From Thalassotalea sp. PP2-459 (GTDB lineage: Bacteria; Pseudomonadota; Gammaproteobacteria; Enterobacterales; Alteromonadaceae), in contig NZ_MKQD01000033.1 in NCBI RefSeq assembly GCF_001913705.1, positions 1 to 64,000 of the forward strand: 64,000 bases of DNA, read 5' to 3'. Made by a program: the position numbers and the translations under genes. The notes beneath the pieces were generated by a model, which saw only the letters and a program-made list of their open reading frames with translations, did no database searches and was not told where the DNA came from. This document shows, one piece after another, positions 55,547-64,000 of the stretch (position 1 is its first letter; every line of letters begins with the position of its first letter).

Positions 55547-56749
55547 ATGGGCTTGCAAAAGTTTATTGAAGATATCGAGCCGCATTTTGAAAAAGGCGGC
55601 AAACATGAAAAATGGTTCGCTTTATATGAAGCGGTAGCAACAGGTTTATTTACACCTGGTTATGTGACTAAAGGTAAAACGCACGTACGTGATAGCATTG
55701 ACTTGAAGCGTATTATGATCACAGTGTGGTTAGCGGTGTTTCCTGCCATGTTTTTTGGTATGTACAACATTGGTTTCCAAGCGACTGAAGCATTAGCTGC
55801 TGGTTACGCTTTACCTGATTCTTGGCAGGTTGGTTTATTCCAAATGCTAGGTGGTGAACTTTCAGCTGACGCTGGCTGGTTTGCGATGATGCTTTACGGC
55901 GCATGTTTTTTCCTTCCTATTTATGCGGTTACCTTTGCGGTAGGTGGTTTTTGGGAAGTATTATTTGCGGCTGTACGTAAGCATGAAGTAAATGAAGGCT
56001 TCTTTGTTTCATCTATTTTATTTGCATTGATTCTTCCTGCATCAATTCCATTATGGCAAGTTGCTATCGGCATCACTTTTGGTGTTGTTGTGGCAAAAGA
56101 AATCTTCGGTGGTACAGGTAAAAACTTCTTGAACCCTGCTTTAGCGGGTCGTGCGTTTTTATTCTTTGCTTATCCGTTAGAAATTTCTGGTGATGCAGTG
56201 TGGGTAGCGGTTGATGGTTTCTCAGGAGCTACAGCGTTAAGTGCTGCTGCTTCAGGCCAACTTAGCTATGCATTAGATGCCAGCTGGTGGAACGCATTTT
56301 GGGGTTATATCCCAGGCTCTGTTGGTGAAGTATCTACATTCTGTATTTTACTCGGTGGTGCTTATATCCTCTATAAAGGTATAGCTTCGTGGCGAATTGT
56401 CTTAGGTGTATTTTTAGGTATGGTGTTAACGTCTTATCTATTTAATATGATTGGTAGCGATACTAACCCGATGTTTGCTATGCCATGGTATTGGCATTTT
56501 GTACTCGGTGGTTTTGCCTTCGGTATGATGTTTATGGCGACAGACCCTGTATCAGCTTCATTTACCAATACTGGTAAGTACGCTTTTGGTGCCTTAGTCG
56601 GCATCATGGTAGTGCTTGTACGTGTTGTGAACCCAGCATTCCCAGAAGGTATGATGTTAGCGATATTATTTGCTAATTTATTCGCACCATTATTCGACTA
56701 TTTTGTCGTTCAATCGAATGTGAAACGGAGGCTTGCACGTGTCAGCTAA
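55547..56749 (+). CDS. nqrB: Na+-NQR subunit B
   Basis: NqrB is the main membrane subunit and forms part of the sodium path. The 400-residue protein has about ten membrane helices. The covalent FMN attachment threonine lies in Gly-Phe-Ser-Gly-Ala-Thr-Ala-Leu-Ser near residue 228; ApbE, encoded downstream, would attach the flavin. A GAAGG ribosome-binding site precedes the ATG. The 3' end overlaps nqrC by 11 nt. Confidence 0.96.
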   Translation: MGLQKFIEDIEPHFEKGGKHEKWFALYEAVATGLFTPGYVTKGKTHVRDSIDLKRIMITVWLAVFPAMFFGMYNIGFQATEALAAGYALPDSWQVGLFQMLGGELSADAGWFAMMLYGACFFLPIYAVTFAVGGFWEVLFAAVRKHEVNEGFFVSSILFALILPASIPLWQVAIGITFGVVVAKEIFGGTGKNFLNPALAGRAFLFFAYPLEISGDAVWVAVDGFSGATALSAAASGQLSYALDASWWNAFWGYIPGSVGEVSTFCILLGGAYILYKGIASWRIVLGVFLGMVLTSYLFNMIGSDTNPMFAMPWYWHFVLGGFAFGMMFMATDPVSASFTNTGKYAFGALVGIMVVLVRVVNPAFPEGMMLAILFANLFAPLFDYFVVQSNVKRRLARVS

Positions 56750-57518
56750 AAAAGAAACATTTGGTAAAACGCTTGGATTTGTTATTGCAGTATGTTTAGC
56801 ATGTGCTGCATTAGTATCAATTTCAGCGGTTCAATTAAAGCCTCTACAAGTAGAAAATAAACTATTTGATCAACAAACAAAAATTTTGCAAGCAGCAGAT
56901 ATTTTGTCAATGACAGATGGCACAAAAGCGTCAATTCAATCGACCTTTGAGCAATTTGTTGATGCGAAAATGATTGACTTAGACTCAGGTGAGTTTATTG
57001 AAGGCAACCCGAAATTATTTGATGAACGTCGTAACGCTCGTGATCCTGAAAAGTCGTCAGATCTTGAAGAAGATATTGCGGGCATTAATCGTCGTTCACA
57101 CACTGCCGTTGTTTACTTAGTGAGCAATGGTGCAGGTGAAATTGAAACTGTTGTCTTACCTATCGTAGGTTCTGGTTTATGGGACTTAATGTATGGTTAT
57201 GTTGGCTTAAAGTCAGATTTAAATACGGTAAGAAATCTTATTTATTCAGACCATAAGGAAACTCCTGGCTTAGGGGCAGAAGTTATAAACCCCAAGTGGA
57301 TTGCTAAATGGCCAGGTAAGAAAATTTACGATGAAGCGGGTAACGTTGCGATAGAACTTGTTAAAGGCGGTGCGAAAGCAAGCAATGAACATGGCGTTGA
57401 TGCCCTGTCAGGTGCTACGCTAACAAGTAACGGTGTTACACGTACGTTGCAATTTTGGTTTGGTGAAAAAGGTTATAAGCCTTTCATTACTAAATTTCGT
57501 ACTCAGGAGGTTAAATAA
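56739..57518 (+). CDS. nqrC: Na+-NQR subunit C
   Basis: NqrC is a periplasm-facing flavoprotein anchored by one N-terminal helix (~9-30). The 259-residue protein has the FMN-carrying threonine in Ser-Gly-Ala-Thr-Leu-Thr near residue 225. I chose GTG 56739 because CGGAGG lies 7 nt upstream and the family starts there; a TTG at 56733 is two codons earlier. Stop and start overlap with nqrD (TAATG). Confidence 0.94.
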   Translation: MSAKKETFGKTLGFVIAVCLACAALVSISAVQLKPLQVENKLFDQQTKILQAADILSMTDGTKASIQSTFEQFVDAKMIDLDSGEFIEGNPKLFDERRNARDPEKSSDLEEDIAGINRRSHTAVVYLVSNGAGEIETVVLPIVGSGLWDLMYGYVGLKSDLNTVRNLIYSDHKETPGLGAEVINPKWIAKWPGKKIYDEAGNVAIELVKGGAKASNEHGVDALSGATLTSNGVTRTLQFWFGEKGYKPFITKFRTQEVK

Positions 57519-58141
57519 TGTCTGCTGATAACAAAAGTGTTTTAACAAAACCGATTGTAGATAATAACCCGATTGCCTTACAAGTATTAGGGATTTGTTC
57601 AGCATTAGCTGTAACAAGTTCAATGACTAATGCCCTAGTAATGACAATTGCGGTAGTTATTGTTACGGGTTTTTCTAACTTGTTTATTTCGATTATTCGA
57701 AATCAAATTCCATCAAGTGTGCGTATTATCGTACAAATGGCAATTATTGCGTCGTTGGTAATTGTTGTTGACCAAGTGCTTAAAGCGTTTTCATATCAAT
57801 TATCGAAAGAGCTATCAGTATATATTGGCTTGATCATTACTAACTGTATTGTTATGGGTAGAGCTGAAGCGTTCGCCATGAAAGAAAAGCCAGGTGTTAG
57901 CTTTTTAGATGGTATTGGTAACGGTTTAGGGTATGGCTTTATTCTTCTTGTTGTTGCTTTCTTCCGCGAGTTATTCGGTTTTGGTACCTTGTTTGGAATG
58001 GAAATATTACCATTAATTCAAAATGGTGGTTGGTACCAAGCAAACGGTGTATTAGTATTGCCATTTAGCTCATTCTTTATCATTGGTTTTATCATTTGGG
58101 CGATTCGCCAATGGAAACCAGCTCAAGTTGAGAAGGACTAA
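57518..58141 (+). CDS. nqrD: Na+-NQR subunit D
   Basis: NqrD is a 207-residue subunit with six membrane helices. It pairs with NqrE in inverted topology around an intramembrane iron centre. The cysteine in [12 protein letters not shown] is one of the cluster ligands of this family. An AGGAGG ribosome-binding site lies upstream. It is coupled to nqrC and followed by nqrE after 5 nt. Confidence 0.95.
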   Translation: MSADNKSVLTKPIVDNNPIALQVLGICSALAVTSSMTNALVMTIAVVIVTGFSNLFISIIRNQIPSSVRIIVQMAIIASLVIVVDQVLKAFSYQLSKELSVYIGLIITNCIVMGRAEAFAMKEKPGVSFLDGIGNGLGYGFILLVVAFFRELFGFGTLFGMEILPLIQNGGWYQANGVLVLPFSSFFIIGFIIWAIRQWKPAQVEKD

Positions 58142-58146
58142 TCACG

Positions 58147-58770
58147 ATGGAACATTATATAAGTTTATTTGTTAAATCGATTTTTATCGAAAACATCGCG
58201 TTAACCTTCTTTTTAGGGATGTGTACATTCTTAGCCGTATCTAAAAAAGTCAGTACGGCGATAGGTTTGGGTGTAGCGGTTATTGTTGTACTTGGTATCG
58301 CAGTACCTGCTAACCAAGTTATTTACCAAGCGATTTTAGCGCCGGGTGCATTAGATAGCGTATTAGGGATCACTGATCCAGCTGAATCAGTTGATTTAAG
58401 CTTTTTATCTTTTATTACCTTTATCGGCGTAATCGCTGCGTTAGTACAGATCCTTGAAATGGTACTAGATAAATATTTCCCACCGCTATACAACGCATTG
58501 GGTATATTTTTACCGTTAATCACAGTTAACTGTGCAATTTTCGGTGCGGTAGCATTTATGGTTGCTCGTAACTATACATTAACGGAGTCACTTATTTACG
58601 GAGTTGGCTCAGGTGTTGGTTGGGCATTGGCTATCATCTTACTTGCAGGTCTTCGTGAAAAAATGAAGTATTCTGATGTACCAGATGGCCTTAAAGGATT
58701 GGGTATTACGTTTATTACTGCAGGATTGATGGCGTTTGGCTTTCTTTCTTTCGGTGGTATTTCGTTATAA
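58147..58770 (+). CDS. nqrE: Na+-NQR subunit E
   Basis: NqrE is a 207-residue, six-helix subunit homologous to NqrD. The motif Val-Asn-Cys-Ala-Ile-Phe-Gly-Ala-Val near residue 119 supplies its cluster cysteine, and a second cysteine in Gly-Met-Cys-Thr-Phe lies near residue 26. It is 5 nt downstream of nqrD and 62 nt upstream of nqrF. Confidence 0.95.
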   Translation: MEHYISLFVKSIFIENIALTFFLGMCTFLAVSKKVSTAIGLGVAVIVVLGIAVPANQVIYQAILAPGALDSVLGITDPAESVDLSFLSFITFIGVIAALVQILEMVLDKYFPPLYNALGIFLPLITVNCAIFGAVAFMVARNYTLTESLIYGVGSGVGWALAIILLAGLREKMKYSDVPDGLKGLGITFITAGLMAFGFLSFGGISL

Positions 58771-58832
58771 TAAGATTAACGTAGAAAGTAAGTTCTGCTT
58801 GCTTTCTCAAGATAAGTGCTAAGGAAAAGTCG

Positions 58833-60056
58833 ATGGAAATTATTCTCGGCGTATCGATGTTTACAGCAATTGTTGTTGCACTTGTTTTGGTAATTTTATT
58901 TGCCAAATCTAAGTTAGTTTCAACAGGAAATGTAACCATTTCAATTAATGGCGACCCTGATAAAGCTGTTACGGCTCCTGCCGGTGGCAAGTTATTAGGT
59001 GTGTTAGCCGATCAAGGTATATTTATCCCGTCAGCGTGTGGCGGCGGTGGTACATGTGGTCAGTGTCGAGTAGACATTCATTCTGGTGGCGGTGATATCT
59101 TGCCAACGGAACAAGGTCATATTACTAAACGTGAAGCAAAAGATGGTTGTCGTTTAGCATGTCAGGTTGCTGTAAAGCAAGATTTAGACATTGAACTAGA
59201 AGACGAAATTTTTGGTGTTCAACAATGGGAATGTGAAGTTATCTCAAATGATAACAAAGCAACATTCATCAAAGAATTAAAGCTTAAAATTCCTGATGGT
59301 CAGTCAGTACCATTTCGTGCTGGCGGTTATATTCAAATTGAAGCTCCTGCACATCATGTTAAATACAAAGATTTTGATATAGAAGATCAGTATCGTGGTG
59401 ATTGGGAACATTTTGGCTTTTTTGATGTTGAATCAAAAGTTGATGAACCTACATTACGTGCCTACTCGATGGCGAACTACCCAGAGGAAGAAGGCATTAT
59501 CATGCTGAATGTGCGTATTGCTACGCCACCTCCTGGTAAGTTACATTTACCTGCGGGTAAAATGTCATCATTTATCTTCAATTTGAAGGCTGGCGATAAA
59601 GTAACAATTTCAGGTCCATTTGGTGAGTTCTTCGCTAAAGATACTGATGCTGAAATGGTCTTTATTGGTGGTGGTGCTGGTATGGCGCCAATGCGTTCAC
59701 ATATTTTTGATCAGTTAAAACGTCTTAAATCAAAACGTAAAATGACCTTCTGGTATGGTGCACGCTCACTTCGTGAAATGTTCTACGAAGATGACTACAA
59801 CATGTTAGCGTCTGAAAATGATAATTTTGAATGGCATGTTGCCCTGTCAGATCCACAGCCTGAAGATGATTGGGATGGCTTAACAGGCTTTATTCATAAT
59901 GTATTGTATGAACAATACTTAAAAGATCATGAAGCACCAGAAGACTGTGAATATTACATGTGTGGTCCACCAATGATGAATGCAGCGGTTATTCACATGT
60001 TGCAAGATCTTGGTGTGGAAGACGAAAATATCATGTTAGATGATTTCGGCGGTTAA
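58833..60056 (+). CDS. nqrF: Na+-NQR subunit F (NADH-oxidising flavoprotein)
   Basis: NqrF takes electrons from NADH. The 407-residue protein has one N-terminal membrane helix (~3-24) and a [2Fe-2S] ferredoxin domain with ligands in [10 protein letters not shown] and a distal Cys in Arg-Leu-Ala-Cys. The FAD-binding Arg-Ala-Tyr-Ser-Met-Ala-Asn-Tyr motif and NADH-binding Gly-Gly-Gly-Ala-Gly-Met-Ala-Pro-Met complete the electron path. AAGGA lies 8 nt before the ATG. A terminator hairpin follows, so apbE and nqrM may be expressed by read-through or separately. Confidence 0.97.
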   Translation: MEIILGVSMFTAIVVALVLVILFAKSKLVSTGNVTISINGDPDKAVTAPAGGKLLGVLADQGIFIPSACGGGGTCGQCRVDIHSGGGDILPTEQGHITKREAKDGCRLACQVAVKQDLDIELEDEIFGVQQWECEVISNDNKATFIKELKLKIPDGQSVPFRAGGYIQIEAPAHHVKYKDFDIEDQYRGDWEHFGFFDVESKVDEPTLRAYSMANYPEEEGIIMLNVRIATPPPGKLHLPAGKMSSFIFNLKAGDKVTISGPFGEFFAKDTDAEMVFIGGGAGMAPMRSHIFDQLKRLKSKRKMTFWYGARSLREMFYEDDYNMLASENDNFEWHVALSDPQPEDDWDGLTGFIHNVLYEQYLKDHEAPEDCEYYMCGPPMMNAAVIHMLQDLGVEDENIMLDDFGG

Positions 60057-60081
60057 CCTTAGATCATCTTATGGTTAGTTT

Positions 60082-60107
60082 AAAAAGGTAGCTTCGGCTG
60101 CCTTTTT
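60082..60107 (+). terminator. Terminator or attenuator after nqrF
   Basis: An 11-bp stem (60082-60092 with 60097-60107) with one G-U pair and a TTCG tetraloop, ending in TTTTT, 26 nt after nqrF. It separates nqrA-F from apbE. Confidence 0.83.
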
Positions 60108-60145
60108 GTTTACATAGAGTAAAGAAGGTTAATAGGACTATTAAC

Positions 60146-61183
60146 ATGAATAAATTTTTATACGGTACCGTTTTTTTAGCCTTGATAATGCTTGCAGGTT
60201 GTTATCCAAGTAATGAGTTAGAGAAAGAGCAGATACACCTGCAAGGCATCACGATGGGAACGGTCTCTTATAATATTAAATATATTGATCAATCAGCAGA
60301 ACAGAACCAGTCGATTCCGGATGAAAACGTGATACATGAAAACGTTGAACAAATTTTAAAGCAACTGAATCAAGATATGTCTAACTGGATCTCAGATTCA
60401 GAGCTTTCGAAATTCAACAGCCATAACTCAATGGAGCCAGTCGAAATATCTGAAGGTTTAAGGCGTGTACTAGCAGAGTCTATTCGTTTGGGCCACTTAA
60501 GTGAAGGTAAACTCGATGTAACGATTGGCCCGCTTATAAATTTATGGGGTTTTGGACCTGAAGGTCGTCCAGAAAAAGCGCCAACACAAGATGAAATAGC
60601 ACAGGCAAAAGCCCGTATTGGTATTGATAACTTAACACTTGAAGGCAATATGCTCGCAAAGCGTATTCCTGATCTTTACGTTGATCTATCAACCATTGCC
60701 AAGGGGTATGCAGTTGACTTAGTGGCTGAATATTTAGATGAAGTTGGTGCTCATAATTACCTTGTAGAAATAGGGGGTGAATTACGTGCAAAAGGTTTTA
60801 AACATACTGGTGAATTATGGTCGGTTGCGATAGAAAAACCTGTAACCACTGAACGGGCTGTGCATCAAATTATCATTCCAAAAGATAATGCGATTGCGAC
60901 ATCAGGAGACTATCGAAAATATTTTGAAGAAGAGGGTCAACGTTTTTCTCATATTATTGATCCTGATACAGGTAAACCGATAAATCATACTCTAGTGTCA
61001 GTGACGGTAATTCATCCATCTTCAATGACAGCTGACGGTCTATCTACCGCCATGATGTTAATGGGTCCTGAAAAAGCGTTTGAGTTTGCAGAAACACATC
61101 AGATAGCTGCTTACTTGATCAGCAAATCAGAAAATGGCTTTATCGAGCAAATTACGGTAGAATTTATGCCGTATTTGAAATAG
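60146..61183 (+). CDS. apbE: FAD:protein FMN transferase ApbE
   Basis: ApbE moves FMN from FAD to threonine residues of NqrB and NqrC in the periplasm. The 345-residue lipoprotein has a lipobox (Met-Leu-Ala-Gly-Cys, Cys near 19). The conserved blocks are Met-Gly-Thr-Val-Ser, Asp-Val-Thr-Ile-Gly-Pro-Leu-Ile-Asn-Leu-Trp-Gly-Phe-Gly-Pro, Asp-Leu-Ser-Thr-Ile-Ala-Lys-Gly-Tyr-Ala-Val-Asp and the metal-binding Thr-Ala-Asp-Gly-Leu-Ser-Thr-Ala. AGGA lies 9 nt before the ATG. Its place after nqrF fits its substrate. Confidence 0.95.
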   Translation: MNKFLYGTVFLALIMLAGCYPSNELEKEQIHLQGITMGTVSYNIKYIDQSAEQNQSIPDENVIHENVEQILKQLNQDMSNWISDSELSKFNSHNSMEPVEISEGLRRVLAESIRLGHLSEGKLDVTIGPLINLWGFGPEGRPEKAPTQDEIAQAKARIGIDNLTLEGNMLAKRIPDLYVDLSTIAKGYAVDLVAEYLDEVGAHNYLVEIGGELRAKGFKHTGELWSVAIEKPVTTERAVHQIIIPKDNAIATSGDYRKYFEEEGQRFSHIIDPDTGKPINHTLVSVTVIHPSSMTADGLSTAMMLMGPEKAFEFAETHQIAAYLISKSENGFIEQITVEFMPYLK

Positions 61184-61210
61184 TAATGGCTGAATATAAG
61201 GGCTGTAATA

Positions 61211-61435
61211 ATGGCAATATTTTTAGTGACCTTTGGCTTTTTTCTACTGATAGTTGTAGCAATGGCTGTAGGCTATATTTTTCAGCAAAAGTCACTTGCA
61301 GGTAGTTGTGGGGGCCTGGGTACCCTAGGTATCGATAAAGCATGTGATTGTGATGATCCTTGTGAAAAACGTCAAGAGAAAGAGCGTAAAGCTGCTATCA
61401 AAGCAGAACATAAAATAGATATCAAAAATATATAA
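61211..61435 (+). CDS. nqrM: Na+-NQR maturation protein NqrM
   Basis: NqrM is a small membrane protein needed to insert the iron centre into NqrD/NqrE. The 74-residue protein has one membrane helix (~3-25) and the conserved cysteines Ser-Cys-Gly-Gly-Leu-Gly and Cys-Asp-Cys-Asp-Asp-Pro-Cys, which likely bind iron. It is 27 nt after apbE, preceded by AAGGG. Confidence 0.95.
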   Translation: MAIFLVTFGFFLLIVVAMAVGYIFQQKSLAGSCGGLGTLGIDKACDCDDPCEKRQEKERKAAIKAEHKIDIKNI

Positions 61436-61466
61436 AAATAGCGGCTGAAAGCCGCTATTTTTTTCC
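61434..61466 (+). terminator. Terminator after nqrM
   Basis: A perfect 13-bp stem (61434-61446 with 61450-61462), GAA loop and following T run, overlapping the nqrM stop codon. Confidence 0.9.
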
Positions 61467-61488
61467 TTTTAGTTTCATAACTCAATTC

Positions 61489-61802
61489 ATACCAATTCGC
61501 ATAAAGATTAAGTCAGTTCAGAGCGATGTCAGAGGTGGGAGAATAAACGAAACGTGTGCAGATATAGTTGTTTCTACATCAAACACGTTTTGCGCAATTA
61601 TCGCGCCTCTAACACGCTCCCAAAGGGCGAGTTTAAACGCTTCATAGCCTGTGTTGTTGATTTTGACAAGGACGCTACAAGAATGTAGCTTATTAGAGAA
61701 CGCAGGAGACGTTCTCCTGAATAACCATTCTCTGCAATCAACGCCGTGCCTCTAAAGCGTTTAATTCTCGCTGAATGACTGAATATTTATGCGAATTGGT
61801 AT
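61489..61802. mobile_element. MITE-like element with 17-bp terminal inverted repeats
   Basis: Exact 17-bp inverted repeats (ATACCAATTCGCATAAA at 61489-61505 and its complement at 61786-61802) bound a 314-bp segment with no full gene. The ends include a TA on both sides, which would suit a TA-targeting (IS630/mariner-like) enzyme. On the minus strand an open frame without a start codon (61598-61786) reads Leu-Ile-Ala-Glu-Asn-Gly-Tyr-Ser-Gly-Glu-Arg-Leu-Leu-Arg; it may be relic coding. A 7-bp inner hairpin lies at 61703-61719. No transposase is encoded. It fills most of the spacer between nqrM and dinB. Confidence 0.72.
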
Positions 61803-61868
61803 CATTTACGTGTCAACTGTTGAGCATGCTCCACTCCATAAGCTTGCGATAACCCATAAAATATGAAA

Positions 61869-61888
61869 TACTGTTTTTATATACAGTT
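61869..61888 (+). promoter_or_regulatory. LexA (SOS) box of dinB
   Basis: The sequence TACTGTTTTTATATACAGTT contains the canonical CTGT-N8-ACAG LexA site at 61871-61886, with an AT-rich centre. It lies 49 nt before the dinB start, overlapping the expected promoter, so dinB should be repressed by LexA and induced by DNA damage. Confidence 0.9.
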
Positions 61889-61935
61889 TATTTTGTTGGT
61901 TTGAGTCTCTCATTCGCTTTGAATATAAATGCCGT

Positions 61936-63039
61936 ATGACAAACGTAATTATGCCTAATGCAAAACGTAAAATAATCCATATAGATATGGATGCTTTTTA
62001 CGTGTCAGTTGAAATACGAGATAATCCTGAGCTGCAAGGTAAGCCAGTTGCCGTTGGCGGTCCTGGAAATACCAGAGGGGTTTTATCGACGTGTAATTAT
62101 ATTGCAAGAAAGTATGGCGTACGTTCAGCCATGGCAAATAGTGTTGCGTTAAGAAAATGCCCTGAATTATTAATAGTGCAGGGTAGAATGTCGGTGTATA
62201 AAGAAACAAGTTCAAGGCTTCATGAGATATTTCAACGCTATACATCAAAAATAGAACCATTATCACTCGATGAGGCCTATTTAGATGTAACTGACTGCCC
62301 ATTATTTTCCGGTTCTGCAACGTTAATCGCGCAAGATATCAGAAAAGTTATCTTTGATGAGTTACAGTTAACTGCCTCGGCTGGTATCGCGCCACTAAAG
62401 TTTCTTGCCAAAATAGCATCAGATCAACATAAACCCAATGGTCAATGTGTTATTGCGCCAGACAGCGTTATGGCGTTTATTGAAAGTATGCCACTGAATA
62501 AAATACCTGGTGTTGGAAAAGTCACGTTTAATAAACTTCAACAGCATGGCTTACATACGGGAGCGGATGTTAGGCAAAGCTCACAAACTGTTTTGATGAA
62601 AACATTCGGTAAATTAGGCGCTTCTTTATGGCAAAAATGTCATGGCATAGATAATAGAGCGGTAGAGGTTACCAGAGTGAGAAAATCAGTTGGTGTTGAA
62701 CACACGTTCTCTAAAGATAAAAATGAGCTTGATGAATTAACTGATTATATGTTGCAGTCATTAATACCCGAGTTATTAACACGTTCAAAATCATATACCG
62801 TTGAACGTGGGATCAGTAAGCTTGGTGTAAAAGTTAAGTTTAACGATTTTCATCAAACTACCAAAGAAATACAACATCAAGATATTGATTCAGCGTCATT
62901 TATATTATTACTAAAAGAAGCATTATCAAGAGGTGAAGGGAAACCTGTTAGATTGTTAGGGGTTCATATTGGTTTAAAAGATATTGAACCAAAGGTAAAT
63001 CATCAATATCAATTTGAATTAGCGTTGCCTATCAATTAA
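61936..63039 (+). CDS. dinB: DNA polymerase IV
   Basis: DinB is a Y-family polymerase that copies past bulky guanine lesions. The 367-residue protein has the catalytic motifs Ile-Asp-Met-Asp-Ala-Phe-Tyr near residue 16 and Ser-Leu-Asp-Glu-Ala-Tyr-Leu-Asp near 113, the steric-gate region beside the first, helix-hairpin-helix Pro-Gly-Val-Gly-Lys-Val near 192 and a little-finger domain. It is about 15 residues longer than E. coli DinB at the N-terminus; internal ATG 61951 is an alternative start. The C-terminus lacks an obvious E. coli-like beta-clamp tail (ends Ala-Leu-Pro-Ile-Asn). An SOS box lies upstream. Confidence 0.95.
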   Translation: MTNVIMPNAKRKIIHIDMDAFYVSVEIRDNPELQGKPVAVGGPGNTRGVLSTCNYIARKYGVRSAMANSVALRKCPELLIVQGRMSVYKETSSRLHEIFQRYTSKIEPLSLDEAYLDVTDCPLFSGSATLIAQDIRKVIFDELQLTASAGIAPLKFLAKIASDQHKPNGQCVIAPDSVMAFIESMPLNKIPGVGKVTFNKLQQHGLHTGADVRQSSQTVLMKTFGKLGASLWQKCHGIDNRAVEVTRVRKSVGVEHTFSKDKNELDELTDYMLQSLIPELLTRSKSYTVERGISKLGVKVKFNDFHQTTKEIQHQDIDSASFILLLKEALSRGEGKPVRLLGVHIGLKDIEPKVNHQYQFELALPIN

Positions 63040-63120
63040 CCGCATTAATATTAAAGATAATATAAGACTAAGGTCACATGTGTTGATATGTAAAATAGAC
63101 CGTAAACAGTAAAGTGATAT

Positions 63121-63162
63121 ACAAGGGTTATGTTTTTTATGAACGGCATAACCCTTGTTTGT
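63121..63162 (+). terminator. Probable terminator after dinB
   Basis: A perfect 12-bp stem (63121-63132 with 63147-63158) with a 14-nt T-rich loop; the T run after the stem is short (TTTG), so efficiency is uncertain. It lies between dinB and the convergent katG. Confidence 0.6.
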
Positions 63163-63202
63163 ATCATAAGACTCTTTAAAGCTTACTTAACCCGAGCTCA
63201 GA

Positions 63203-64000
63203 TTACTTAACATCAAAACGATCGAGCATCATCACTTTAGTCCAAGCGGCTATAAAGTCTTCAACAAATTTTTCTTTGGCATCGTCACAGGCATAAACTT
63301 CCGCTATTGCTCTTAATTCAGAGTTAGAGGCAAAAACTAAGTCACAACGTGTTGCAGACCAGCGTTCTTTACCTGATTTTCGATCAATACCTTTATACAG
63401 GTTATATTCTTCGGATTTCTGCCATTTGGTATTCATGTCAAGTAAGTTGATGAAATAATCGTTAGTTAACATGCCAGAAGTATCGGTTAAAATGCCATGA
63501 TTACTTTGTAAGTAATTGATATTTATAGCTCTAAAACCACCAATAAGCACTGTCATCTCTGGCGCCGTTAACGTGAGTAAGTTTGCTTTATCTAGCATCA
63601 ACTCTTCGGGTGTTGTACCCAAATCGCTTTGACTATAATTTTTAAACGCGTCAGCTTTAGGCTCTAAAACGGCAAAGGATTCTACATCTGTTTGTTCCTG
63701 TGTTGCGTCAACCCTTCCTGGTTTGAATGGCACCAAAACGTTTTGACCTGCATTTCGGCAAGCGATTTCAATACCTACATTACCAGCAAGCACAATAAGA
63801 TCTGCTAAAGAAACGCGTTTACTGGTTTTCTCTTTAAAGCCTGATTGAATAATTTTTAGCGTACTGATGGTTTTCTTAAGCTGATCAGGTTGATTCACTG
63901 GCCAGGAATTTTGTGGTGCTAAGGCGATTCTTGCGCCATTTGCACCACCACGTTTATCTGAGTCACGATAGGTTGAGGCTGCTGACCAAGCAGTGAAAAT
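63203..64000 (-). CDS. katG: Catalase-peroxidase KatG, C-terminal part (runs off the window)
   Basis: The open frame continues without a stop to the window edge, so only the last 265 residues are seen. They correspond to the C-terminal, haem-free domain of bifunctional catalase-peroxidase, which removes hydrogen peroxide. Landmarks are [11 protein letters not shown], [13 protein letters not shown], [10 protein letters not shown], and [12 protein letters not shown]. The end, [11 protein letters not shown], is standard. The GTG at 63898 is an internal valine, not the start. Confidence 0.95.
   Translation of the reverse strand: MFTAWSAASTYRDSDKRGGANGARIALAPQNSWPVNQPDQLKKTISTLKIIQSGFKEKTSKRVSLADLIVLAGNVGIEIACRNAGQNVLVPFKPGRVDATQEQTDVESFAVLEPKADAFKNYSQSDLGTTPEELMLDKANLLTLTAPEMTVLIGGFRAININYLQSNHGILTDTSGMLTNDYFINLLDMNTKWQKSEEYNLYKGIDRKSGKERWSATRCDLVFASNSELRAIAEVYACDDAKEKFVEDFIAAWTKVMMLDRFDVK

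Noticed and set aside
60534-60791. A gene opposite apbE
   Set aside because: It is a shadow of the apbE coding sequence with no ribosome-binding site or family likeness; the same holds for the other antisense frames in the window.
63203-63898. A complete 231-residue protein starting at GTG 63898
   Set aside because: The frame stays open to the window edge and encodes KatG residues upstream, so this is an internal valine.

Overview
The window looks like chromosome from a marine gammaproteobacterium of the Colwellia/Thalassotalea type (Alteromonadales, Colwelliaceae). The evidence is low-GC coding with AT-rich spacers, a complete Na+-translocating NADH:quinone reductase operon, large TonB-dependent receptors, many cyclic-di-GMP proteins, and enterobacterial/Shewanella-like gene orders (tolC | nudF-yqiB-cpdA-yqiA-parE; fldB | dsbC-recJ-prfB-lysS; yajG close to ampG). 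The genus is an inference from protein likeness; no rRNA or tRNA gene was seen.

Layout. 0.2-6.1 kb: tolC, divergent from nudF-yqiB-cpdA-yqiA-parE. 6.2-18.4 kb: a signalling block between the two topoisomerase IV genes: a MHYT hybrid histidine kinase, an HD-GYP response regulator, cutC, a VOC protein, two membrane diguanylate cyclases, then parC and a free-standing EAL protein. 18.4-21.2 kb: two small uncharacterised genes, transaldolase and yaaA. 21.3-25.3 kb: a FecR-like regulator and an STN-type TonB receptor with no sigma-factor gene beside them. 25.4-33.1 kb: srmB, fldB, dsbC, recJ, prfB (with the programmed +1 frameshift) and lysS. 33.1-43.6 kb: more accessory DNA, with a DUF3667 membrane protein, a YkvA protein, a polysaccharide deacetylase/amidohydrolase pair, about 1 kb without an intact gene, a membrane protein/XRE pair, two small membrane proteins, AmpG, a cyclophilin and YajG. 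44-49.4 kb: an Oar-like TonB receptor behind an AT-rich region with repeated palindromic sites, then rlmG, an AlkB-like gene with a disturbed 5' end, and bolA. 49.5-53.8 kb: a TRAP transporter (DctQ-DctM-lipoprotein DctP) and fabV. 54.2-61.4 kb: nqrABCDEF-apbE-nqrM. 61.5-64 kb: a MITE-like element, dinB with a LexA box, and the C-terminal part of katG running off the edge.

How the genes work together. The housekeeping parts cover topoisomerase IV, translation (prfB, lysS, rlmG, srmB), redox and disulfide handling (fldB, dsbC) and DNA repair (recJ, dinB, alkB-like). Nqr with its flavin transferase ApbE and assembly factor NqrM forms one respiratory sodium-pump locus. CpdA (cAMP) and at least four cyclic-di-GMP enzymes (two GGDEF, one EAL, one HD-GYP) make the first 18 kb rich in second-messenger control. 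I found no defence island, prophage, CRISPR array or secretion system. The least ordinary items are the kinase/HD-GYP pair between parE and parC, the sigma-less FecR/TonB pair, the inverted-repeat element at 61.5 kb, the repeated operator-like sites before the second TonB receptor, and an uncatalogued 57-residue membrane protein.
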